From Patellaria atrata CBS 101060 (Eukaryota; Ascomycota; Dothideomycetes; Patellariales; Patellariaceae), in the NCBI GenBank assembly GCA_010093705.1, contig MU006110.1, positions 200,090-264,089 on the forward strand: DNA of 64,000 bases. Direction: 5' to 3'. A model generated the notes under the pieces. The model was given only the letters and a program-made list of their open reading frames with translations, did not search any database and was not told where the DNA came from. Positions 54,842-64,000 of the stretch are shown piece by piece. Numbering within the stretch: the stretch's first letter is position 1; each line of letters starts with the position of its first letter. The position numbers and the translations under genes were made by a program.

Positions 54842-55190
54842 AATGCATTTATGAATGACGTTAAATATCCAACAAACAGAAGAACAATCCAAAATCGAAA
54901 GATTGGGTAGGTTTATGAGTTCATAAGGTGATCATTGCCATTGAAGAAGTTTGATCTTCCTAGATATTCGGTAATCCAAGAAACAACCGCCAGGGGGTCG
55001 GTTGCGAATGCGGATCAGATAAGACTAAGATTAAATTTAGATCACCGATTCCGCTTTAAACCTGAACAAAATTTTGTACCTTGGCAGAATTCCGCGCCGA
55101 GGGCGTGATGGCGGATCCCACGTGTGAGACTTTAGCTACCCGGAGGCTTATCTCAACATGTTCTTGTTTATACACATCTCGGCTTGAGTT
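54842..55190. promoter_or_regulatory. Shared divergent promoter of AFG1 and FOL1 genes
   Basis: The two start codons are 349 bp apart and face away from each other, so this short spacer must serve both genes. No TATA box or named factor site was identified. Confidence 0.5.
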
Positions 55191-57730
55191 ATGGTGCTAT
55201 GTCGCGGCTCTATATCATCTAGATTTCCATGGTCGTGCATATCCTCAACAACAGCCAGGTCTGGCCTCATAAGCTCCCTATGTCGGTCCTTCGATTACTC
55301 CCCCGGACTCCGGCCCCAACAGGTGCAAAAGTATTATACGCAGTCTAGAAGTGCTACTGGTGGTATGAAAGTCAGCCCATATAGTACATCTATACTTTCT
55401 ACTCCCCCGCAAGGTCAATCCAATACTTATAGGGATTTAAAACTGTAAGCATTACGCCCACGGTTGATCTTGAGAGAGCTCCACATGCTAATAGTTCCAG
55501 CATTTCTAGTAACGAGACGTCATTTTCTCACTTCGATTACTCCTTACGTACGTCTGGATCTGCACCTGCGACTATTTCCCCGGAGCTTCACCAACAAATA
55601 CAACGTCTGATCGTAGCATTGATCGACGCTAAGGAATCCTCAATCCTGAGCAAAGGTCTGCTTACCATCGAGACGATCTTGGCTTTAATACCTGCGATCA
55701 CTGGCATAACACTTCGTCTGAAGACTCTTTTGTCTAGATATTCAAAATCCTCCATTCTCTCCGAGTTAGACTCCCATTTGTCTATAGAATTTTCACAAGA
55801 GCGCCATACTTCTGGAGATTTAGAGATTGCAGAGATCTTACTCACATTTCCACCTCGGGAATTACATTTTAATCAAAGTTCGACGATACCTTTTCTCCAG
55901 AATATGACAGTTGGTGCTCAGTGGCGAGTCGAGGGCAAGGTTGGGGCCCGTCAAATCCCGCAGGACCTCAAAGTGGACACATTAGTCCAAGAATATGAGG
56001 TCTCATCGCCTTTAGAGATAAGAACTGATTCCGCGAAGTCCCTGGAGGATCTCGCCGGCCGTTCTCTGCCAGAGATATTGTCCCTCGTCCCGGAACTGCA
56101 ACATGCACTGGAACTGAATAATATAGAATGCACATTTTTATGTCGAAAGAGGGGAGATTCTCCTATCCAAGAAATCAAGTCTAGCAGGAGGTTTTGCAGC
56201 AATTATTCGAATAAATTGTACATTGAAAGCCTTAATAAGCGTAGTCTACATCGAGCAATCATAGCCCTAGGGAGCAACGTGGGCGATCGAGTGTCATGGA
56301 TCGAGCAAGCGTGCAAGATGATGGAAAGAGATGGAAGCATGCGTGTAACGCGGACTAGTAATTTATGGGAAACGAAGGCGATGTACGTGGTCGATCAAAA
56401 TGACTTTGTCAACGGAGTATGCGAGGTAAGTTCATCAGACATTAACCTATTAGACATCTTCTCGTCTGACGCCTTCCAGATTGAAACAGTCCTAGAGCCA
56501 ATCCAGCTGTTGAATAAACTCCAGAGGATAGAAGATATTCTTGGAAGAGTGAAAATAATGGATAAAGGGCCAAGGAACATAGACCTTGATATCATTCTAT
56601 ACGACTATGAACACGTTCGACACCCCCGTTTGATCATTCCACATAAGTTGATGTTGGAACGGGAATTCGTTCTTAGGCCACTTTGCGAGTAAGTCATCCT
56701 CTACCCGTAACATGAACACCGCCCCTAATCAATTTATAGTTTGATACCAGACGAAACGTACCCGGACCCATTACAGTTCGGCTCCTTTCGCGATCATTTA
56801 CAGCGACTCCCCTCTAATCCAGATCCCATATCTACACTAACCAACATCTCCTCTTCGCATCACCCAATTAGAGCGCTTCAAATCGACCGACAAACCCTTA
56901 TCATGGCCATCCTCAACCTCACCCCGGACTCCTTCTCCGACGGCGGTCATCACGCTTTCAACAACCCCGACTCCATGCGCCAAACAATTCTCTCTCACAT
57001 CTCCGCCGGAGCTCACATCCTTGACCTCGGTGGGCAATCTACGCGCCCCAACGCTCTCCCCGTCACTGCCTCCGAGGAACTAACCCGCATCCTCCCGACC
57101 CTCCAACTCCTACAAACCCTTCCCGAAGCCCACAGCACAGCCATCAGCGTCGACACATACCACTCCTCCGTCGCCTCCGCAGCCGTCGCGGCAGGCGCTC
57201 ACATCATCAACGACATCAGCGGCGGAACTATGGATACGGATATGCTGCCCACGGTGGCAGAGCTTGGGTGTACAGTTGTGCTGATGCATATGCGCGGCAC
57301 GCCGCAGACGATGAATAAACACACGACTTACCCCTTCGGCCTTATCGAGACTGTCGGCGCCGAACTGCTCGAGCGCGTACGTGCTGCTGAATCCGCAGGC
57401 GTACGACGTTGGCGCATCATTTTAGACCCTGGCATCGGGTTCGCCAAGACTGCAGAGCAGAACCTAGAGATTTTACGGCGGATGGATGAACTGAGGAACT
57501 ACCCGGGGCTGGAAGGCATCCCATGGCTTGTCGGGAGCAGTCGGAAGAACTTTATCGGGAGGGTGACGGGCGTGAAGGAGGCGAGAGATAGGATTTGGGG
57601 GACCGCGGCTACTGTTACAGTGGCGGTACAGGGGGGTGCGGATGTGGTGAGGATTCATGATGTTGGGGAGATGGTCCAGGTGGTTAAGATGGCGGATGCG
57701 TTGTATAGGGTCAAGAAGTCGGGATCATGA
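55191..57730 (+). CDS. fol1: Multifunctional folate synthesis protein (HPPK and DHPS domains)
   Basis: Four exons: 55191-55444, 55495-56425, 56480-56688 and 56740-57730, giving 794 residues. The start is the first ATG after an in-frame TGA and gives a presequence-like, R/S-rich end. HPPK (pyrophosphokinase) runs from about residue 338: RAIIALGSNVGDRVSWIEQA, RVTRTSNLWETKAMYV, and across the third exon KGPRNIDLDIILYD. The DHPS domain follows from about residue 510: TLIMAILNLTPDSFSDGG, DLGGQSTRPNA, DISGG, LMHMRGTPQTM and the C-terminal GSSRKNFIG. The 330 residues before HPPK have the right length for two FolB (dihydroneopterin aldolase) domains, but I cannot recognise a FolB pattern there. Intron 56426-56479 (54 nt) has no stop. 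Product: dihydropteroate, in mitochondria. Confidence 0.9.
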
Positions 57731-59008
57731 TGATGATTGTGGTGAAAGAGCATTGCATATAGTAAGGAATATTTTGTATTTGTGTTTGGGGCTAAAAGGT
57801 ATACGGGGTTTTGAATGTGTGCATTTTTACCATGTGGATATTTCGGTGTTAGGTTGGAGGTCTCGGGGGAAAGGTTTTTTTTGGACGAGATTCATCACTC
57901 GGCGCGCATCCAATTGCTTGTATGGTATCGTTGGTGTGTACGATAGTTGTATTGTCGAGCTCAACGCGGCGACAGGAATTGAAAACGGCTGGTTCGGCTG
58001 TTGCAGAGTTATCCTTCCAAGCTCTTCCTATTCTAAGTGATCCTTTTCCTAGATGAATATTGTCTCCGTAATGATCTTTTGCTTTAGATGGCTTCTTTAC
58101 TTACATTAGAGCACTTAGTATCAAATATATCAACACCGCGCGCTCGACCTAACTACCTAATCATAAGATAATAGAGATCTATAGATATACAGAGTATATC
58201 GCTTAAGTTATAACTACTAAGAGAGACATAGACTATATATTAAAGAGTTAATAATAATATTAAAATATATTGTTCAATCATTTTATATTTCATGCTTAAA
58301 ATCTTTATTTTACATACTATTTTAGTCCATTATTATAGAAATATTTCCCTATAATATCTATTATATTTCTTGAAAAGTTAATCTGTATTTCTGCTTTCCC
58401 TAGTCGTGATTATATAAATTCGCTATCACTATCCCTACCACTGCTTAGAAATTTCGCGCATCCAAGACGCAAAATCATAACTACTTTAGGAATCTTACCT
58501 ACATTAACATTTGGCAATGATTCTCAAAACATCCTCGACCGTCTTGTCTGACGGCGCGAATTAAATGTTACCAAACACTACACCCATACCCCTATCAACA
58601 GCAAGAATTCGGTGAGATTGGCTCAAACCTCCTCTGATAGCAGAGTAACCCCTCCCCCTACTACATGCCGTTAATCAACATAACGATGAAATCCCAAGTG
58701 CTTGGGCCATATCCTAGTCCACTTATAGGGGCCCGGCCCTATTGGATTTGGGTATAACGGGGTAAACTCCCACCCAGACCACCAGCCAAGAGTGAAGTAA
58801 TGGAAGAGAATGAATATATAAACCCCTTCCGATCTTCAACGTAGACACTTAAAAACTTTCAATAGCTTTACCAACTTTTCCAGTCACCCACCCAAAAAAA
58901 CCCTCTATCAGCGATCCCCCCTTTCTCAACTCCATTCCCTTATTCAATTCCAGATCTTCATCTTCCCACCCCTCCTAATCCAATTCCATTTATACTATTC
59001 ACCCCAAA
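57731..59008. other. AT-rich intergenic region
   Basis: 58090-58450 is very AT-rich (TATA, ATTATA, AATATT tracts), which could be an old repeat degraded by C-to-T mutation. From 58800 the sequence is CT-rich, the leader of the dead dehydrogenase gene. No gene in between. Confidence 0.45.
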
Positions 59009-60021
59009 ATTGCCCACCTCCACCCCTCCGCCGGCTACTACTTCACCCCAACCGTTCACAACAACCCCTCCCCCTCCACCTTTCCCCTTGCTAACCCCAA
59101 CCCCGGCAAATCCGTCCTCATAACCGGCGCCTCACGGGGCATCAGCTGAGATATCGCGCTCGCCTACGCGCGCGCCGGGGTCTCTGCTCTCACTCTCATC
59201 GCGCGGAACCCTCACCCCCTGGCAGAACTCACGGAAGAATTAAAGGGGATTAATCCAGATGTCAAGGTATTGGTATTTGGGATTGACGTGAGGGATATCG
59301 GGGTAATCGAAAGTGTGGTGAAAAAGGTAGAATCGGAAGTAGGACGGCTAGACATCGTGGTCAACAACGCCGCGATCGCGGGTCCCTGGATCTCCATCAC
59401 CGAATCCTCTCCTCCCGACTGGTGGGAATGCTTCGAGATCACGATACGCGGGACTTACAACGTCACCCGGGCCTCCCTACCCCTCTTGCTCAAAACTGCT
59501 GCTGAGCAGGACACTCATGTTAATTAATGTGGTCAATGTCACGAGTATAGGCGCGCTGTTGCAGTTGCCGGGCTCGTCGGCGTACTAGACGGCTAAGTTC
59601 GCGTTAATCAGGCTGAGCGAGTTCGTGGAGATGGAGTATGGAGACCGGCGTGTGAGGTGCGTGAGCGTGCATCCGGGCGGCGTGAGCACGGAGTTGGCGC
59701 TGCAGTTGCCGAAGTCCTTGCATGAGCGTGAGTTTTCCTTCCCCTCTATTTTGATCCATTTGTTCTAGGTTTGAGAGGGTTAGGGGTGGGGCTGGTTGCC
59801 GTTGATGATAATGATTGCTGGTGTTGCTAATGAGCTGAGTAGTGTTCACCGAATCCCCGGACCTCTGCGGCGCCTTTCTGACATGGGTTACGAGAGAGAG
59901 TCGGGAGTGGTTGGACGGGCGGTATTTGAGCGCGACGTGGGATGTGGATGAGTTGGAGGCGAAGAGGGAAGAGATTGTCGAAGGGAATTTGTTGAAGCTG
60001 CGTATGACAGTAGGAGTGTGA
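59009..60021 (+). pseudogene. Inactivated short-chain dehydrogenase gene
   Basis: Most of an SDR can be read: IAHLHPSAGYYFTPTV at the start, the cofactor motif LITGASRGIS, DIVVNNAAIAGP, then TSIGALLQLPGSSAY, TAKFALIRLSEF, HPGGVSTELALQLP, and after an intron (59728-59842) FTESPDLCGAFLTWV to a TGA at 60021. It is broken in at least four places. The first codon is ATT where ATG is expected (59009). The cofactor loop has a TGA (59147) right after AGC, where GGC-CGA would be normal. Four extra bases near 59520-59528 (TTAATTAA) shift the frame. A TAG (59586) replaces the residue after Tyr of YxxxK. Three of these are C-to-T or G-to-A changes, as RIP makes. An alternative is assembly error, but four lesions make that unlikely. 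Confidence 0.85.
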
Positions 60022-61320
60022 CACTGCATTTTGGAATACTTATATCTAGTTATGAGGGTGGAATCAAAAACCGATAAAAAGACTGGGTAGTGGAGAATGC
60101 ACCATTTGGGTTTTATGATTATATTAGAAATATGTACCATTTATGTGGATTTTGATTGAATGTGTATTTCTCTTGGTTATAACCGGTTCTGATGTAGGTC
60201 GGAAGGGACGGACCTGTAAAATCGCGTAGAGTTGCATTCGACGGTACGCCATTATGTATACCGGAAGCCTACAGTACCGAGATATGCAATGCGGTGGGGA
60301 TAGTAAACTGAAGTGTATGCCCTATCAACCGTTGGTCAATGGAAGCTTTGTGGTGCTTTCCCCTCGGTGAAGTACCTTAAGTATGTTGACATGAAGTATC
60401 CGCATCTCACCAATGGAGAGGAGCGGCATCCAATCTATAGAGCTAAAGACGTAGAGCAATCTATTAGACCGAGTTATAACTTAACTCCTTTAATACCTTA
60501 TTCATAAATAATCTCAATAGATAAAGCTTTTAAGAATCCTGTTACGGCAATGAACTAGGAAGACGTGCAGACACAACGAGGTGGAAGGACAACTCGGGGA
60601 AACCACGGGAAGATAGAGTCACGTGACATGATCGACAGCCAAGTGCTCAAAAGGTATCGAGCAGCAAAGCGTCGGGCAGAGTGATCGATAATCGAGTTCT
60701 CGGGGGTTATCGAGCAGCGAGTATATCGATTTTAAGAATATTGGTAGAAGCACTACCAACTTTAGCACTTGATAAGGCAATTTTGTGATGAGGTCACAGG
60801 GTATGGTTTTCTACTTTTCCCTATTTGGTTAGGGCGTTTCTATTTGGTCAGACGCGGGAAAGATTCTCTACTTATGATTGGCTGCAAGACAAACAGACGT
60901 GCCGAAGTTCTACCGAGACGAGTTATTGAGTTGACGGCCCGGTAGGCCATAACAACTTCTTTTCCTCAACTTACTGTGTAATCCCATTACACTGTGGTTA
61001 AGTAATACTAGTTAGATTAAATACAATCAGCTACTGCTACGCCGTTACAGCAATAGGGTTACCTGCTGCTTTCTAAATAGATCGGCTACGCTCTTTGCTC
61101 TAAAGCACGCTTACCAGCCACACCCTATTGAACCAATCGACTTTAGCCACTTTGCACTGCCCCTGCCCCACATTCTCCCCAGCTCGCCCTCCTTAGTCTC
61201 ATACCATGAATCTACTAACTAGCACAATCACTATTATTTTAACTACTTCATACGACCATGTTTTGTCTATAATTGTTTTAACGGTTCCCTTATCCGGAGG
61301 TCTCCGAAAATCTACTAGTC
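60022..61320. other. Intergenic region with candidate solo LTR
   Basis: Contains the candidate LTR at 60540-61049 (listed separately). The rest, including 300 bp before the HET-NACHT gene, has no gene. The last bases form the promoter and leader of that gene. Confidence 0.5.
60540..61049. mobile_element. Candidate solo LTR of a retrotransposon
   Basis: Begins TGTTACGGC and ends GCCGTTACA, a nearly inverted pair with TG...CA ends as in LTRs. The length of 510 bp is in the normal LTR range. Inside, about 60625-60720, a 53-bp segment is tandemly doubled (ATCGA...TATCGAGCAGC at 60631/60656 and again at 60684/60709), as often in LTR U3. The flanking five bases (AATCC and GCAAT) do not match, so no target-site duplication supports it. 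No reverse transcriptase or gag sequence lies beside it. Confidence 0.42.
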
Positions 61321-64000
61321 ATGCGTCTTTTGCGAGTTAACGATAACAAGCTCACCCCGGTTGAATTCTTAGGCACTCCTACTCACCAATATGCTATTCT
61401 TTCGCATACCTGGGGAGATGATAACGAAGAGGTCAACTTTAGAGATCTAGTGAAGAACACAGGCAAAACCAAGGCTGGCTACAAAAAGATTCAATTCTGC
61501 GGAGCGCAAGCTGCTAATGACGGTCTGGAATTCTGCTGGGTCGACACTTGCTGCATCAATAAATCAAGCGACGCCGAGCTTTCAGAGGCTATCAACTCTA
61601 TGTTCCGCTGGTATCAAAATGCTGCCAAATGCTATGTATATCTCTCAGACGTTTCGACTGGATCTAGTGATAGCAATGTGCTCTCTCAAGGTGAATGGAA
61701 ACTAGCCTTTCAGAACAGCAGATGGTTCCGTCGAGGCTGGACTCTCCAAGAGCTTATCGCTCCAAGATCCGTGGAATTTTTCTCCGTAGAAGGTAACCGA
61801 CTTGGTAGTAAATCTTCACTAATACAAGAAATTCACGAAATAACGGGGGTTCCCGTTCTCGCTCTTCAAGGAAGCCGATTATCTGGGTTTAGCGTTGGTG
61901 AGCGGATATCATGGGCAGCAAGGCGCCAGACCAAACGCGAAGAAGACGCAGTATATTCTTTACTAGGTATTTTTGACGTTCACATGCCGCTTATATATGG
62001 CGAAGGACGGCAGAAGGCGTTAAATCGACTCCGGAGAGAGATTAAAGAGAATATCTCGATTAACCTACCGGTCGCGAAAGGAGCGTCCTTCGACTCTCAC
62101 ATGGAAGAACATAATCCTAAATGCCTTCGAGGTACTCGAACCGAGTTACTCCATCACATAATGGAATGGGCGAAGGATAGAAACAGTAAACCTATATTCT
62201 GGCTAAACGGTATGGCTGGCACAGGAAAGTCTACAATTGCAAGGACTCTTGCCCAGTCGTTCGCCGACCAAGGTCAATTAGGAGCCAGCTTCTTTTTCAA
62301 GAAAGGCGAGGCAGAGCGCGGCAATGCCACGCGATTCTTCACCACCATCGCTACATACCTGATGGGTCAAGTACCAGGGATGAAATCAGGCATGAAGGAA
62401 GCAATCGACGCCGACCCAGCTATTCCTGAGAAGGCTTTAAAAGATCAGTTTGAGAAGCTAATCCTCCAGCCGCTCTTACAAGCACCCATTCAAACTATAG
62501 AACTAGTTGTCGTAATAGACGCACTGGACGAATGTGAGCGAGTCGAAGATATACGAGCAATTCTCCAACTTCTTTCACGAACTTCGGATCTTACGCCGGT
62601 GTCGTTACGGGTCTTTGTAACTAGCAGACCGGAGCTACATATTCACCTTGGGTTTAAACGTATGCCCGATGGTACATACAAGGACCTAATCCTTCACCAG
62701 GTGGCGAAGCAAACTATCGAGCACGATATACGTCTCTTCTTAGAGCATGAGCTCGGGGAGATACAGCAGGAGCGTTCGCTGTCCCCCAACTGGCCTAGTA
62801 AAGCACAAATGCAGGCCCTAGTCGATCTCGCCGTCCCTTTATTCATTTTCGCTGCCACTATTTGTCGATATATCGGAGATCGACGAGATAATCCTAGAAA
62901 GCGTTTAGAAGCCATACTTCAATATCAGTCGGTTACTTATATTTCTAAGCTTGATAAAACATACCTTCCTATCCTAACCCAGCTATTTGAGGACGAAGAT
63001 GAAGTAGACATGCAAAGACGGACAAGCGAGTTTCGAGAAGTAGTTGGTAGTATCATCGTTCTTGAAAGTCCTCTCTCTATTTCCTCACTTGCACGTCTCC
63101 TCAGTATCCCAAAAGAAGATATTAGATGCGGCCTAGATTCTTTACGATCTGTTCTTAATATTCCTGATTGTGAGTATATACCTATAAGGCTCCTGCATCT
63201 ATCATTTCGCGAGTTCCTAGTCGATCCTCGAAAGAAGGGAAAGAGTCCGTTCTGGATAGATGAGAAAGAAACACACGAGAGGCTAGTAGCTAAGTGTCTT
63301 CAATTAATGTCCAGTTCAGAAGGCCTCCGGCAAAATATATGTAACCTCCAGAGACTAGGAACTCTACAAAGTGAGATTAATAAATGTATAATAGCTAAAT
63401 CTCTACCGCCTGAGTTACAATATGCTTGCCGATATTGGGTACATCATCTGGAGCAAAGTAAATGGCATATACACGATGGAGATGTTATCCACCTTTTTCT
63501 CCAGAAGTATTTCCTATATTGGCTAGAAGCTATGAGCCTTATCGGAGACGCATATAAATGTATCCATATGATTCATAGCCTACAGACGCTCGAATATGTA
63601 AGATTATTTACGTATTCTATCGATCATTATACTTACCTATAGTATAGTCGGATAGGAGTCTTAGCTCAGATTTTCTTCGCGATGCGAAGAGATTTATATT
63701 ACGGTTCCGACCTATATTGGAAGATGCACCTCTACAAATCTATTCTTCAGCGCTTATTTTTGCTCCGGAGATAAGTATAATACGGAAGACATTTATAGAG
63801 CATATACCGGGTTGGATTACCCAGCTATCAAAAATGAAAGATGATTGGGACACTTGCCGTAACACGCTCGAGGGCCACACAGAGTCGGTCAACGCCGTAG
63901 CGTTATCGCCGGACGGCCAGGTCGTGGCATCGGCATCATACGACTGCACGGTCAGGCTCTGGGACTCGAAGACGGGCGCGGGCCTCAGCACGCTCGAGGG
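61321..64000 (+). CDS. HET-NACHT-WD40 STAND protein (heterokaryon incompatibility type), partial
   Basis: Exon 1 is 61321-63597 and exon 2 starts at 63648 and runs off the window. The 50-nt intron has a GTAAGA donor; without splicing, a stop follows at 63640. The HET domain (residues 1-240) has [48 protein letters not shown] and [26 protein letters not shown] follows with the P-loop GMAGTGKST (297-305), Walker [12 protein letters not shown] (396-406) and TSRPE. Exon 2 gives [23 protein letters not shown], then the first WD40 units ([20 protein letters not shown]). The first 25 codons of the repeat region are GC-rich, unlike the exon before. Family members (HET-E, HET-D) sense partner molecules through WD40 and trigger cell death through HET. 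Confidence 0.9.

Overview
The window looks like nuclear DNA of a filamentous ascomycete (Pezizomycotina; Leotiomycetes is my best guess, from overall protein flavour only). The evidence is: genes on both strands with short introns of about 50 nt, GT...AG borders and CTAAC/CTGAC-like branch sites; fungal families such as a HET-NACHT-WD40 protein, a rhodopsin/PTH11-like membrane protein, L-galactonate dehydratase and a trifunctional folate enzyme; spliced mitochondrial presequences; and repeat-rich stretches with point lesions of the RIP type. No operons, rRNA or tRNA genes were seen. One assembly gap of 480 N lies at 48129-48608.

Left part (1-39 kb) is gene-dense. In order: NAD-dependent epimerase-like protein (919-2123 +), NPC2/PG-PI transfer protein (2410-3148 -), POT peptide transporter (4161-6182 -), short-chain dehydrogenase (7725-8919 -), SRP receptor beta (9464-10418 +), a 765-residue unknown protein (10868-13165 +), a protein kinase (13559-14497 -), a DUF924 protein (16076-16870 +), cystathionine beta-synthase (17964-19609 -), a small secreted Cys-rich protein (23361-23907 +), a 3-hydroxyisobutyrate dehydrogenase-like enzyme (24628-25866 -), N-acetylglutamate synthase (26295-28495 +), a divergent CAX-type cation/proton exchanger (29554-31357 +), a 99-residue protein with a cysteine at nearly every third position (31722-32338 -), a C2H2 zinc-finger protein with an odd hydrophobic N-terminus (33393-34318 +), L-galactonate dehydratase (35360-37166 +) and a seven-helix rhodopsin-like membrane protein (37820-39153 -).

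Middle part (39.2-50.8 kb) has no gene I can support. It holds several independent tandem arrays (14 bp, about 63 bp, about 109 bp, 16 bp ending in the assembly gap, about 181 bp).

Right part (50.8-64 kb): a disordered unknown protein (50769-51996 +), AFG1 ATPase (53012-54841 -) and the FOL1-type folate enzyme (55191-57730 +) diverging from a shared 349-bp region, a dead short-chain dehydrogenase gene (59009-60021 +), a candidate solo LTR (60540-61049) and a HET-NACHT-WD40 STAND protein that runs off the right edge (61321-64000 +).

Most genes are unrelated housekeeping functions (amino-acid, folate and sugar-acid metabolism, ER targeting, transport). I see no biosynthetic cluster. The items most worth a second look are the triplet-cysteine protein, the zinc-finger protein whose first exon encodes a secretion-type peptide, the HET-NACHT-WD40 gene and the duplicated hairpin-bearing element at 17.07-17.6 kb. 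All exon borders are by-eye predictions checked for reading-frame continuity, not transcript evidence.
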